From: Adiantum capillus-veneris | Lineage: Eukaryota; Streptophyta; Polypodiopsida; Polypodiales; Pteridaceae | Length of the DNA stretch: 64,000 nt | Assembly: GCA_014529385.2 (NCBI GenBank) | Contig: CM043969.1 | Location: 32,344,446 to 32,408,445 of the forward strand | Direction of reading: 5' to 3' | Shown: in pieces, positions 12,576-25,653 of the stretch | Numbering within the stretch: position 1 is the first letter of the stretch | How the letters are laid out: each line of letters begins with the position of its first letter | The notes under the pieces: generated by a model | Told to the model about the DNA's origin: nothing | Database searches by the model: none | What the model saw: the letters and a program-made list of their open reading frames with translations, nothing else | Position numbers and translations under genes: made by a program

Positions 12576-14684
12576 GTTGAATACTTACTTTCTGGCCTAC
12601 AAATTCATCGTGTGAATTGCTTGTGGCTTTGCATGAGCTCTTTTTCATGCTTATGTGATTGCTAGCTTCAGAATGAAACATTTGAGGAAGGTAGCCATCC
12701 AAGGTAGAGTGATTTCTCTAAGTTATGTGGGAGTGATGCATAAAAATCCTAATAAAGCGAGTAGAGAAAGCTAGTAGTTTATATGAGTTCATACACATGA
12801 GAAATGTCTCAAGAGATGTTCTATAAAAGACTTCCTTAGATTATTCAAGTAGATAGTTTATATGTAAAATATATTGAGAAAGCATACATTTCAAAATTGC
12901 TAGACTAAGAGATGAAAGACTTACAAGCATCTAGAAACTCCCGTCCACACCAAAATGAAATTAAAAAGAGAACTATGTTGAGAATGACCATTAATTAAAC
13001 TTACACTAGTAAAATCATTGCACCCAAGAGCATGACCTTTGTGGTTAGTGTAACTTTCCATTGAACCTTTGTTCACAAATTGTTCAGAGATACTTGAGAG
13101 GTTGATTGTAGATATTTTCTATTTACATAAAAGGACAAGTTATGAGTGTATAAATGGGAGATAGGATAAACTTATAAGAAAAAAATTCTTGCATCTTTTA
13201 TTATAAAACAATTGTGGAGTCAAACCTCGTTAACTTTAGCGTTATAATGATCGTGGTGGCTATCCTTGAAAGTGGATTTATCGATAGAAGAGTGAAAAAC
13301 TTCATAGCCATCATGTAGGTCACCCAACCAAGCATCCTAAATAGAAATTATCAATAACTTTGTGAAAAGTATCTATATCTTATAAAGCGTAAATTTTTAA
13401 CTTTAACAAAAAAAACCTCATGTTCATCCTCAATATTAACAACACCTTGCAAAAGGCTTGTATAACATAGTCGTTGAGGAGCCCCATCCTTGAGCAATGC
13501 TGTGGATCCACTTGTTGTATAAGTATTATTCGATGACTTAGGCATTTGCATGGGTACATCCATTAAGGCCGTACTCTATAATGAAAGGTGAGTAAATAGA
13601 GAATAAGATTAGAAAAAAAACAAGAGATAAAGCTAAAAAGAAATTACAAACCACTTGAAAATTATAATAATCATGACTCACGTTTTTCACCAAGTCATGT
13701 GCATAGTATCGCCGCCTCTTTGCATCCACCACCAACTTGCCACATTTTTGTATATAGTTTTGATGTTCTAGAACCTTTGTGTAGATATCCCCCACTTTCC
13801 ACTTCATTGGTGGTATTTCCTTTCCAAATTGTAGATCCTCTATCTCTCCCATATTTTGATTAATAAAATCAAGAATTCATTTGACTTCTCTCGACAATTT
13901 CAAAGATTAACGGAGGAGAAATCTGTTTTTTCTTGGCCACAAAACCCTTTGTCAAACCATTTTTGAATTGTCCTAAAGTTTTTATTGAAAGACACCCATG
14001 CCGCACTATAGTGTTTTTCTAAGAACATCTTACCGACGGTTGCATGCATTCCTCTCATCTTACTAGGATGAAACACCCTATCGTAGGTGATAGGATATGC
14101 ATCGGATAAAAGGGATGAATTGTTTGATGTGGTCCCGTTAGCTTGATTTAGAGCTAGTGGTCTTTCTATAGGTTGGAAAAAGTAATCATCAGCTTTACTT
14201 AATGAATTAATAGATATATTATTAGAGGTAAGCAAATTTGTTAAAGTGTGACTCTTTGAAAAATGAAGATTGCTATCCTCTAACACACGTTTGCACCAAC
14301 GTACAAGAGCATGTCTATGGACAATAGACTTAATACCAATCTCTGACCAACCTTCAATGGTCATATATAAATTTTTTTACCATTAAGCATACTCGACATA
14401 ATAGGCTCTATATATTGAGTGGTGCCGCAAAACTTTGCGACAAAATCGGCCACAGAAGCAATGTCCCAAGCCATTACATTGGTAGCATCGGCATTGCCTT
14501 CTTCAAAGCTGCAAAAAACAATCATGGATTCATGTCTAAATTTAATGCTAAAATATTTTTTTATTGTTCTAAAAAGAACACCATAGTTAAATAAAGACAT
14601 ACCATTCAACTCCCACAATTTTGTTTGTACCCTCCATAACAAAACAAAGTTGCAAAAGAAATGCCTCTTATTTTCGGCCAATCC

Positions 14685-15416
14685 CTACACAAATGCCCAA
14701 AGTCAGCTCATTCCACAAATATATCATGAGCCAGTAGTGAATATGGGTCTTTTTTCCACATATTTATATACGAGCAGTGCTCTGAAAGATATATCATGAG
14801 CGCCACTAAAATATAGGGTCTTTTTTATAAATCAAGGTGGAATTAGTTTTTTTATAATAAGGAAACGAATTCTGCTGCGCCAATATACCTGTGGTTGACG
14901 GTAATTAAAGGGTGTGTTCCAGGATGACAGCTACAGGGGATGGCACCCGTAAGCAGATTAGGAGGCTACAAAGAGAAGATATAAACCAGTGCATGGAATG
15001 ACAAGGAACAGTAGCATAGGTGAAGGTCATGAACAGGGGTTTTTGTCTCGGCGCACAGTTGCAAGGCAAAGGGTACAAGGCAACGGGCAACCTCGGAGAT
15101 GTAGCTTGGACCACCCCTACATGACGTGAGGGCAGAGGGTGCTACCATGGGGGCGTTTACCCGAGAGCAGCACAGAGGGGTAGTTGGAGATCGACATGCC
15201 AGAGGTTGTGGAGTTGATGAACGGGGGGATGGTGTTAGCCGTTGGATGGGGAGCCAAAGGGCTGGCCTGGAACTGCAAGGAGAGGAGTTGGGCTGTGAGC
15301 ATGGGTTTGAGTCTTGAGAGCACTCGCTTGAGGAGGTGGTCACCGCAAGCGGTAGGAGGTGTACATTTCTATTATAAGCATTATCAAACCTGAAGCTCCA
15401 GTTATGGATACATCAC

Positions 15417-15478
<62 letters not shown>

Positions 15479-17170
15479 AGAGGGAGACGTGCAGGAGTTT
15501 CATGAGAGAGAGAGAGAGAGAATGACGCAGCTACCTGATCTCCCTCGCTACTCTTTACGAGCACTGTTCACGACATGAACACCTCACGAACACACACACA
15601 CTCTTGGCAGCGAGTGTTGTAGAGTCTGGTCCTGCAAGGCTGTAGGTGATCAGGGGCTCAATTATGGCACCTCGCCTCCAAGCTCTCTGGTCGAGCACTG
15701 AGCAGTCACCAGGAAGTCCAACAGCCAGCTACACCCAGTCCGGGTCATTCTCGCATTCATTTTGAGCGCCAAAAACCATGTAATAGATTCCTAGGGTTAG
15801 TCTTAGCTATATTTGGATGGTGCCCTATTCTTTCAAAAGCAAGGCACTTGAAAGTAAAACCCTACCCTCCCTATGAAAGGTCGTTTTCTTGTTCTTTTCT
15901 CTAATGAAAAATATTTTTAAGGTCTCATGGGATAGTTTCCTACGACGTTAAAATTCTCTTCTCATGCTTCTTCTTCTTCTCTGATGAAAAAATACTATTA
16001 AAAAATTTAAATGATAATTGAAAGTTGGAGATATGTTTATGAAGAATAGGTCAAAATATGCAATAGAGGAGGTCATAATATTATCCACTTGTATAGTTTA
16101 CAGAGCATTTTTTTAAAAAAACCCGATAGATCAATAAAGTTTGCAATCGCTTTATCTCGCTTTAATTAGTCTGCTCAAGGGTTAGCTACACGAGGTAAAC
16201 CTTTCTCAAGCACCAACTTAAAGATGTCACTACTCGGTGAAAAAATATGTTCTCAGTGTACATTTGTGATGCTTTGAGTTAAATCCCAAAATGCCAATTG
16301 AGAGAAAGGGAAATGGGAAAATTTTTTCCTAAAAATAGTGTAAATTTTTAAACAATGGTTAGATTTTTGAAAATTTTCTTCTAAAAATTAAAAAGGAATG
16401 TGTATGGTTGCAAAAATTATTTCTCTTGCACGCTAAGAGTCTCCATTGGTTCCCCGAGCATGAGCACTACTCGATAAAATCAATTCTCTTGATCGCCTAT
16501 TTCAAGGGTAAGGTGAAAATGATTTTTCATGAACCATAGGATGTGCCTTCTTACATTGTTCAAAAGAAAGAGTGTTTTATCTTACAATCCTGCTACTTTG
16601 GACGTCAAAACTTCTTGTTGAGGATAAGAGGAAGATAAGTATAAATATGCCACAAAAGTACGTCTATATGGATTTTCCTAGCCATAGGTAGATAGAGAAA
16701 TAGACGCAATGACGAATTAATATAATGTAGGTGGATAGAGAGGTATATAAATAGTAGATAACTATATAATAATAGATACATAGTTATATATAGCAATATG
16801 CAAATATCTAATTTATATAAGGGTAGATATACAGATATATAGATGGCACATAAATGGATGGATAGATAAAAGCTACTTCATTGTGTGATACATGGAATAT
16901 TGATAATAAAGCATGAACATAAATATTTACATAACCGTAGATAGACAGAGATATAGTCAGAGGAAACATACGATGCATGTTCCCAAGCGATGGTAAATGT
17001 AGGTGTGGATAATGTAGTTTTGGCTACATGGGTGCAATATATACTGGATACTTTTAGAAAGATAATCTTCACCCATGTATAGAGATAGATAGATAGGTAA
17101 AGCATAATAAACACTTGGATAGATTTAATTCTATCGATTATTAAGCACGATTATATATATATATATATAT
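14685..17170. other. Intergenic with microsatellites
   Basis: No coding region was recognised. Positions 14716-14830 contain two diverged copies of a roughly 70-bp unit beginning ATATATCATGAGC. A compound (GT)n(GA)n tract lies at 15419-15475. The motif TTTCCTACGACGTTAAAA occurs near 15935-15955 and matches short stretches near 8390, 49745 and 49945. Positions 16600-16900 belong to a dispersed AT-rich family rich in TAGATAGA, copies of which are also at 29764-30000 and 40190-40440. Confidence 0.6.
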
Positions 17171-17344
17171 TGAAGCGGTCCGGGGCGGGCAAGAAGAAGA
17201 GTGGCCTCTAAGCACCCTTGTAGGCTCCCATGTTGCTCAATTGGGTTGGGGTTGGAAAAAACAACAAACACACACAGAAACCCGCAACCTAACCCTACAC
17301 AAATTTGGGGCACCACCTAGTTTTGGATGCGAACTAGGACGCGT

Positions 17345-17406
<62 letters not shown>

Positions 17407-19776
17407 TTCTCGGGCTGCTTTGAAATGTATCGGCAATGATCAAGCAAACACAATTATATATGTAAGAAAGAGAGAAAAGAGGGAGGGGGTGCTTGTTGCA
17501 TTAATACCTTCTTACAAATCTTTCATGACCGATCAAAGTGAGATTAGTATTTGTTCAACATAGCTTGAGTAAATTTCACCACAACACATCACAAGAAAAA
17601 CCACCCCAATCACTGTCTTAAGGCCAGGGGAGTCCTCTCCACCCTGTCACCCTCTTACAATATGTGGGATTTAAGGCTAAATTGATGACAACACCCAGAC
17701 ACAAGCTATCAAGAACTAAAAATATCACCAAGACACTTACACATCATTGTTGTCCATTACTTCACATTGGAAGAGAGACAAAGTATCCAAGCTTAGTCCA
17801 AATCCACCCTCCTTGATTCAACAAATGTTGGGCTTACACTAGTAGGAGGAATGATAGATTTTCCACTCTCAATTGAATGATCGCTCTCTCTCTTACAATG
17901 GCATAGAGTTCCCGTGCTAATCCCCCCTATTACAACACATGCACAAGATTATGACAATGAGCTTCCACTCAAGAGCTCCTTTTAGAGAGGTTGAGCTTGG
18001 CTTCTCAAGCTATAGCATAGTGCTCTTGCTAATGGCTCTCCCTTTGTGCTAGCTACACCCTCCTTTTATAGCAATTTTGAAGGCTAGGGTTACTCCTCTA
18101 ACCATGGTTGGGTTAGATTTTTAGCACTTATCTAATTTCTTTTGCTTGGAATTATCAAGAAGTTGGTGTGGATAGATGAAGAAGAGAGAGAGGAGAGAAG
18201 TGGAGGTGATAGGACTTTCCATAGTAGGTTAGTGTTAGTAAATTAGTAGAGTTAGTTATTTTATTGATTTACAAATGGAATTGGATATTTACAATGGGAG
18301 TATCCAAGTAGGATACAAATGAGGAAGAAAAAACTCTTAATAGGTAAGAAAACATGGATTTCTTACAATGTTGATGCTCAAGTGTCTTGAGTAGGGTCAA
18401 TTTTGACGCTTGTTGACGGTCCACTAGCTTTGACGGTACGTTTTTTTCACTCTTGACCTTCCTTTGGGAGCCAAGGTAACTGAATATGAGTAATCAATCA
18501 CCATGATTCTGTCTTTCAAGAGAAGAGGCTGAATTTTGTGGTTTTCTTGATAGATATGGGTAATATGGAAGAGGAAAAATGAGACTAGGTGGTCAATTTT
18601 GGAATGGAAGTGTGTGTAGGAGACATGAGTTCACCATGGTTTTTCTTATTCTTCAAGGTTGAGAAGAAGGTGAGTAGGGTGCAGAGAGGAGTGGTGAGAG
18701 AGGTGGGGATGATGAGTGGAGAGGTGTGTGTGAAAGAGGAAAATGATAAAGTGGAAGACGGAGTGTGGCTGCATAGCATGGGCAAATTGGGGTCTACAAA
18801 TAAAATCCTAGCTCACAGCTCAAAGCTCAAAAAAAATATGAAAAAATTTGATGTGAAAGTTCAGCTTACGAGCTACAACTTTTGTTTGTATCACATTTTC
18901 AAATTCGGGGAGCATGTGATCTTTAAAAATTCAGCAAAACCGACTGTTTTTTCCACTGCACAAGGTCCTTCTTTGGATGATTCTTTTGAATACCTCCAAG
19001 AGTGAGCTCCCCATGGTGCATGCATGCATTCCACATACCCTTGACCTTATTTGGTAGGTCTATAATTGAAGATATTGTTGAGATCATGATATAAGTGAAT
19101 AGTACAACTAAGAAAATCAAATATTGAGGGGTCTAAAAAAATATGTACATGTCAAATATAAATAATATAGGTGGAAAAAATATAAAGGGGTCAAAATAAA
19201 TCTCTCTCATTATAAGTCTACCATAAAAAGATGAATATTTTTGGTGTTCTAATTTATGAGAGTAAAAGAGAATAGATGTAGGAAGGAAAAATCACAATAG
19301 TGAAAAAATATACACATAAATAAAACTAGTTTTTTTGTATTTTTATTGGGATGGAGTTACACAAAAAATAAGAGAAGCTTGCATGAAATTATTTTTATAT
19401 GGAATAAAGAGTATGCAAAATGGTAAGAAAAAATATGGTAATGGTGAGTCAATGTACATAGTAGAATAAATAACACACCATAGGTAGAAATATTTAAATA
19501 AATACCAAAATAATTATGAAAAATCCTTTTATTTAGGCCCTATATACAATGAAATATTTACACACAAATGGGCCATAATATACTTATATTTTTTATATTT
19601 TTTATTTTTTTGGCTCAACTAGCCCAGTGACTAGCTAGCTGAGGGTTTTTAAGAAGATATGGGAAAAGTCCCCTAACTCACACACACCTATATATAGTGA
19701 AATGGTAGGGATAGCCACAGTGTTTGGATGATTTTGGTAGGGTGGGTTAACTCACTATAGCAATTACGAAGAGCCA
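17171..19776 (-). repeat. 3' LTR of the Tat-like element
   Basis: This is the direct repeat of 26757-29328, with only scattered substitutions and small indels by eye. It begins TGAAGCGGTCCGG and ends AGAGCCA in plus-strand reading. It contains a (GA) tract at 17347-17402, about three times longer than its counterpart in the other LTR. Short ORFs inside it occur in both LTRs and carry no recognised domain. Confidence 0.93.
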
Positions 19777-19792
19777 AAAAACGGCTATCATT

Positions 19793-19805
19793 AGCCCGCC
19801 CCCAG
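19793..19805 (-). promoter_or_regulatory. Polypurine tract of the Tat-like element
   Basis: On the minus strand, CTGGGGGCGGGCT lies 16 nt before the 3' LTR. The other Tat-like element has the similar AGGGGGTGGGC at 38691-38701, just before its own 3' LTR. It is the expected plus-strand primer. The gap to the LTR is longer than usual, so the exact primer may be shifted. Confidence 0.55.
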
Positions 19806-19818
19806 GATGATGGTATAT

Positions 19819-21297
19819 TCATGTACCATCATAGAGCATCTTTTCCAAAGAGAGTGCTTCAGAGTCCTTGACGAGGTCTTCAATCTTTGGCCCCTCAAAA
19901 TTTTGGTTTGAGTTACACTCATGCTTCACGGAACAATACCTACATGAGATAGCTACCTTTTGACAGATCTTTGGTAGATCCTTTGGTAGAAGGCGACTCA
20001 AATAAGGCTTCAAGCGATACCCGTTTACCTTCCTGGAGTGCTCTTTCCCATTCAAGTCCATAAGTTGATACTAACTTGAATTGAAAGCCTTCTTAAGTAT
20101 GTATGGCCCTTGCCATATAGTTTCAAATGTGGCATCAAAACGATTGTCGAGTCGATTGTCATACCTTAGCACAAGATCTCCTTCATTGATGCCTTTGTCC
20201 TTTAGTTTCTCATCAAGCTTCTCCTTCTCCTGCGTAGATTTCCTCTTGTAGCACTCGTATGCTGCTTCTCTTTTCCACTCAAGCTCAGCTAAGGTAAGAA
20301 GTCGATCCATCCATGATTCTTGATCATCTTGCGCTGCTTTGCCATGAAGTCGTATTGTTGGGATGTTGAGCTCAATTGGTTGTAAAGCCTCTTGACCATA
20401 GACCAAGTGAAATGGTGTAAACTCCGTGGCTTCCCTATATGTGGTTCGATACGCCCACAAGGCACCATCCAAGAAGGCATCCCACAACTTTTTCTTGTTT
20501 CTCACCATCTTTCTAATGATGCCTGCAATGACACCATTAGCTTTTTCTACCAGACCATTGGATTGGGGATAGTAGGGTGTACTATGACGATGTAAAATGT
20601 GAAGTTCTTCACAGACCTCTGTGAGCAAGCCCTGTCTAAACCCTGGACCATTATCAGAAACAATCTCCAAAGGTGTGCCAAATCTACAACAAATGTGAGT
20701 GTAGACAAATTTGCTCACTGTCCTCTCAGTTACCTTTGCCACACTTTGTTCTTCCACCCACCTAGTCATATAGTCTACCGCCACTAGAATGTAAAGTTTA
20801 CCATTTTTTGTCCTAGGGAGAGGTCGACCCATAGCATCAATTCCCCACTTTTCAAAGGGTCCATTTGCAAGCACAATTTGCCTTGGACCATACACCAATC
20901 TTCTATTCCCATTTACCTGACAATTGTGACAACTTTTACACCAATGTTAGACATCCACATGCAGACTTGGCCAAACATACCCCGCAAGCAAAATCTTCTT
21001 CACAATTAACTCTTGGGCAAAATGACCACCACATGCCTCTTCATGCAAACCTTTTAGAATGGCTGGAATCTCCTTGATAGTTGGTACTCTTCTGCACACT
21101 TGATCCTTCCCTCTTTGATAGACGGATCCTTCTAGGAAGAGATACGCGCTTGCCTTTTTCATGAGTCTCCTCTTCTGAGCCTTCGTGAAGTCTTGCGGAA
21201 ACTCACCCTCCAAAATGTAGCTAATAATGGGAGTCAATGACTCCAATCCCAGGTATCTCGGTTGCTTAACAGTTGCTGCCACCATGATGACCTGCAC
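19819..21297 (-). pseudogene. Integrase of the Tat-like element
   Basis: The reading frame continues from the RNase H part after a TAA at 21298-21300. Positions 20947-21297 encode the zinc-binding region (HEEACGGHF, then WCKSCQ after a TAA at 20947). Positions 20071-20898 encode the catalytic core, with the first Asp in KWGIDAMG, the second in IVSDNGPGF and the Glu in NGLVEKANG. They also encode the basic C-terminal domain with GDLVLRYDNRLD. After a TAG at 20071-20073 the same frame runs to 19819. All segments share one frame, so the damage is nonsense substitutions rather than frameshifts. Confidence 0.88.
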
Positions 21298-24200
21298 TTA
21301 TTTCTCAACAGATGTAACTGCTTGTTGTGCAAGTAAATCGGCATCTTCATTTTGTTTCCTAGGAATATGATATAGTTGCACTTCTTCAAAGTGATTAAAC
21401 ATCCTACGAATGGCATGAACTTTTGTCCGTAAGCTTTCATTCTTGCATGCCCAAATGCCTAAAATCTGTTTAACAATGAGAAGTGCATCTCCCTTTACCA
21501 TGAGACGTTGTATCCCTTGGCCAATGCACATCTTCAAACCATGAAGTAGTGTGTCGTATTCTGCTTCATTGTTGCTAGTTGAACCTGTTAAATTGAACTT
21601 CTCTTTCATGACCACCTCCCCACTTGGGTTGAGCAACACTAGCCCTCCCCCTGCTTTTCCTGTGACTCGTCGAAAAGCTCCATCAAAGAACAAGGTAAAA
21701 GCATTAGGAATATTTTTCGATGGTGGCAATGGTAGGGTCTTTATTTCAGGCACCTTAATCTCCTTCTCATGTACCCTATAAGTAAGGATCCCTGCCAATT
21801 GTGCACGCACACTATCTTCTACCTTGAAAGAGTATTGGAACTCTTGCAATTCCATAATCCACTTTGAGATCCTAGTGCTAAGATTCATTTGAGATGACAC
21901 CCAAGAAAACAAATTTTCTGCAGTGAGAATTACAAAAGGTTTTGGTAGCAAGTAGGATCTAAACTTTCTCACCGCAAACATTAGAGAAAGCATCATGAGT
22001 TCTGCCTCCGTGTAGCCTCTCTCCAAAGTATTCATGACCCTACTAGCAAAGTAGATGGGTCGCATCCGGGTACTATGGGGATCTTATTGTAGCAAAACCG
22101 CTCCAATTGTTTCTTTCCCAACACTAGAGCTAACAAAGAATGTGTACTCCCAACAAGGAGGCATGAGTGTTGGTAGTTCTGACATGATGACTTTAATGTT
22201 ACAAAAGTACTCTTCAAGATCATCAGACCATGCAAATTCTACTTGTTGTGTCAACTTTTGCAAAGGATGAAGCAACTCCGAAGCCAAGAGAATAAATCTT
22301 GACATATACTTCACCTTTTGAATGAATGAGATGACCTCTTTGAGATTCTTGGGTGATGGGAGCTCAATAAGAGCCTTTGCCTTTGAAGGATCCACCTCAA
22401 TGCCTTTATAGGAAACCTTGTGACCAATCAAGATCACTTCATCCTCACCTATGTGGCACTTGTCGGGGTTGAGTTGACCTCCCATGTCATAGAGCTTCTT
22501 TAAACCTTCTTCTACCCTTTGTAGATGCAATGATTTTGAGCTATAAATGCAAAAATCATCAATAAAAACCCTAATGGACTTTCCAAAGAATGTTTGAAAC
22601 ACCATGTTCATGAAGCGTTGGAAATTTGCAGGAGCATTTGTCAGGTCAAATGGCATGACTCTAAAAGCATAACAACCCCAAGGAGTGATGAAGGTTGTTT
22701 TCAATTGATCTTCCAATGCGATACCTATTTGAAAGTAACCCGAGTAGCCATGACACACAGTGTACTTCTCATGACCAGCTACCTCATTTAGTATCTCATC
22801 CTGAAATGGGAGGGGAAAGTGATATCTTTTTGTTGCCTCATTAAGTGGACGGTAATCCACACACACCCTCCACTTGCCATTTTTCTTAGGAGTGACAACA
22901 ACGGGAGAGACCCACTCTGAATTCTCCTCTGGATAAATGAAACCTGCTACTAGAAGCTTTCTTACCTCCTTGAGTAAAGCCTGCTCCTTGATGACTCCTA
23001 GCCTTCGTAGCTTTTGAGCCTTAGGTGTGGCCTCTGGCTTCAACTCAATTTTGTGTTGAACAGCATCTACTCCACGCACATCGGTGTAGTATTTAGCAAA
23101 AAGCCTCAAAAATTTCCCTAGCACACATTTGAACTCCTCTCTTTCGTCCTTTGTAAGTGTTGTAGACAACATACCTTCTAACATTCCTTCATCTTGCACA
23201 TTTTGGTTCTCTTGAGTACCTACCTCTTCCAAACCTCGAGAAGAGGTCTCCTGGTTGTTTGGCTTAAACCTTACCCCCATGACTTCGATGGAAGACTCCT
23301 CTTCAGTAATGCTGCCGCTACTTTCTCCTTCTGAAGTGCTATCGGTCCAGCCTTCCTCCATCTCACTTTGAGATGATTCTTCATGGAGCTCCTCTTGGCG
23401 TTGCTCCTTCATGTCAAAGACAACCTTCTTATGATTGTCATTCTTGCAAATTAGCTTTCCACTCTCCCAATCCTGCAAAGCTTGCATTTTCATTAGCCAT
23501 GGTCTCCTTAGGATAAATGGGTAACCATTTCCTTTGGTAGACATAACATAAAAATCCACCGCCTTCTTAATGCCAAAGGCCTCTACAAAAACATTTTTAC
23601 AAATGCCTACACACCTAGATTTGCTATTGTTTGCCATCTTGACTTTAATTTCAAGTGGCTCATGAATGTGCATGCCTAGTTTTTGCATGAGACCCTCTGT
23701 CATGATGCAAATTTGTGCACCCCCATCCACTAGACCTTTCCTAACCAATCTTCCTTTGATGTAACAATCTAGCACAGGTGTAATATCCTCATTCATTTCA
23801 GCATGTGCAATTTTTACAAAAGGCACACTCTCTTTTACCTTTCTCCTAGTGCTAACTGCCTTTGTTAAATCCCTCCTAACTTGTGGGCATAATGCAAGAA
23901 ACTGAGGCCATGTGATATCAGGACCCTTACCTCTCATGTCTTCCAACAAGTTGTATGGAGCCATACCATGTTCAAGAGGGAAGTCTTGGAGATTGATACG
24001 ACATCGAGTCCTCTTAGCTTCCTTGGTCTCCTTTGCCTTCTTACCTCCTCCATGGTAACTCTGTGATGTGACACCTTCTTTCTCCTTCCCTTTTCCACGG
24101 CCACGCTTAATGCCATTTGCTTCCATGTCAACCTCTTTTGAATTTGTCACCTCTACCACATGCACATTTGGGTCTGGCAAAGGTGGAACTCCTTCCACTC

Positions 24201-24735
24201 CTTGTGGAGGTGGTCTAGCTCCATTTGGCCTTTGTAGAAGCCGTGGTTGCTGACTAGTTCCTTCACCTGTATTCATCGCTAGGTAATTCAAGTTAGGTCT
24301 CCCTGGATCCCCACGGGGCCAAGGACAATTATACATCCCATGTCTAGACTCTCCGCAATTCCAACATTGTAAGACTCTCCTAGGTCGTGGATCTCGCTCT
24401 TCAGACTTCCTTGCTTGTCCTTTTGGACCTACAGCTTGTGCAAGGTGAATTGACAAGCTACTTAAAGATTCATTTAACTTATCAATCACTTCCACTGCTA
24501 CCTCAGGAAGCTCCCTAGATGTTGATGCTTGTGACTTAACTTTGGGTCTAAGACCTTCTATTGGAACCTCTCCCCTTAGGCACTTGAGTTTCCTATACTT
24601 CTTGGAAGCTCTAATTTCAGATGCATCATAGGTGGCAGGTGCATCCGCCTCCACCTTTACCTTAAGATCAGGAAAGAGTCCAGCTATGAATCTCTCCTTC
24701 TTTAGAAATTGCACCATCACCAGGGTTAGCAACAT
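21298..24735 (-). pseudogene. gag end, protease, RT and RNase H of the Tat-like element
   Basis: Domains in order: the gag C-terminal part with CCHC knuckle CWNCGESRHGMYNC; protease (GLVDGGAQICIMT, later FILRRPWL); RT with WVSPVVVTPKKNGKWRVC and VFIDDFCIYSS as the catalytic Y/F-x-D-D box; and RNase H. After a TAA at 22084-22086 the same frame continues with PIYFASRV. It then runs into an additional archaeal-type RNase H (LFFDGAFRR, NNEAEYDTLLHGLKM, VKGDALLIVKQ). In RT motif A the family's catalytic Asp is His (TVCHGYSGY; codon at 22750-22752). The polyprotein makes the cDNA inside virus-like particles. This copy should be dead. Confidence 0.93.
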
Positions 24736-25099
24736 TTCGTATCCATAGATCCCAAAGACGTAGAAACTCTTGCTTGTACAAGTAGTAGTTATCTAAATCT
24801 TTTTGCTTATGAGAAACAATGTCTTGCCATAGTTTTTGAGTGTTTTGGGGATCAACGAAGTATCTCTTGAAATGATTCACAACTTCCGTGTAATTCCCTT
24901 TAACTTCCTCAGGCAAAGAGTCAAACCAAGTGCTAGCATCTTTCCTAAGGACCACCTCAAACATCTCTACATGTTCTTGATCAGTTACTATCCTCTTGAT
25001 ACGACAAGACATCTTGAAATTTGCTAAAAATAATTCCGCATCCTCTCCAGGCTCTCCAAAGAAAAGAGGGTATCCGGACATTTGGCGTTGGCTTTCCAT
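24668..25099 (-). pseudogene. gag N-terminal part of the Tat-like element
   Basis: An ATG at 25099 opens a 143-codon frame with retrotransposon capsid features: GEPGEDAELFLANFKM, ASTWFDSLPEE and FLRLWDLW. The match to the capsid domain breaks near 24700-24735, where the next part (ERFIAGLFPDLK) is in a different frame, so one frameshift splits gag. Gag forms the particle that packages the element RNA. Confidence 0.85.
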
Positions 25100-25232
25100 T
25101 ATTATGAAAGATTACAACACGAGTTGCAACAAGGGATACAATAGAAATTTAGAACCACTCGCCTGCAAATGAAGAAGTAAGAAAGTACCACTCTAGGTTT
25201 TCTTCTTCAGCTATCCAAGCTTCAATGAGGTC

Positions 25233-25607
25233 TCAATTTGTTTGATCAAAACAAAAGGGTAGACTATTTATGAGCTCTAAGAAGGGTTGAAATTCTTCAA
25301 AGCTAAGACGATATACAAAAATATCTAAAACTTCATTTTCTGGATCTAGAAGAGCAACCACGTCCCAAGTAATGAATTGCACTTGCTCTACAATTCCCAA
25401 TGCACAAGCGGTTTGTATAAAAACTAGATCTTCATGCTCCTCGAAGGCTGTGAGAAAGTAGCAATTGACTAGGAGCTCCTTTCCTTCGAGTTCCACATAG
25501 TCAGAATGAGGCAACCTTCTCACAATTTCATAAATAACATCCTCCTCAAGTCCAATCAAGCTTGCAAGATTTAAAGACTCCACTTGTGCTACAAAACTCC
25601 TGGACAA
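25233..25607 (-). CDS. Pre-gag accessory ORF block B2 (F-box-like N-terminus)
   Basis: A 124-codon open stretch between block B1 and gag. It has no ATG near its beginning (it starts TTG), but a pyrimidine-rich stretch ending in CAG at the 5' side could be a splice acceptor. It is clearly paralogous to block B1: both have a (E)xVVxRLPH-like start, then FIQ..CAL..V..V.F..W, then RL.F.EF.P.L.LI.SLPF.F. The first 30 residues (EEDVIYEIVRRLPHSDYVEL) resemble the start of an F-box. That resemblance is short and unproven. It lies in one element only; whether it is translated is unknown. Confidence 0.5.
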   Translation of the reverse strand: MSRSFVAQVESLNLASLIGLEEDVIYEIVRRLPHSDYVELEGKELLVNCYFLTAFEEHEDLVFIQTACALGIVEQVQFITWDVVALLDPENEVLDIFVYRLSFEEFQPFLELINSLPFCFDQTN

Positions 25608-25653
25608 AAACTCCTTAGGATTATGGTTAAATCATTCATAAGCATCAAGAAAT

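Larger units (their letters stand above)
11333..14684 (-). pseudogene. Decayed multi-exon gene, unknown family
   Basis: Consecutive open segments on the minus strand are bounded by good GT-AG sites. Exons I can place are 14603-14684, 14381-14508, about 13652-14351, 13417-13575 (53 codons), 13226-13336 (37), 13005-13118 (38), 12589-12717 (43), 12106-12168 (21), 11955-12008 (18) and a terminal exon 11333-11554 ending in TGA. From 13575 down to 12589 every exon is a whole number of codons, so the introns are all phase 0. Breaks: the first two exons are one base out of phase, two one-base A-run shifts lie near 13870-13930, and a probable exon near 12289-12390 has an in-frame TAA. Another exon near 11674-11742 does not join in phase. 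No domain was recognised. The last exon is acidic (VDDVDDMYGQLWPIKDLK). It may be an old host gene or a cargo gene of a transposon; the 5' end was not found. Confidence 0.6.

Noticed and set aside
14905-15393. Overlapping ORFs of 60-125 codons on both strands
   Set aside because: They overlap in conflicting frames in a GC-richer patch, with no motifs or splice structure.
18589-19005. 138-codon ORF and its partner at 28132-28368
   Set aside because: Both lie inside the paired LTRs of the first Tat-like element at the same relative position. No domain and not conserved in length between the two copies.
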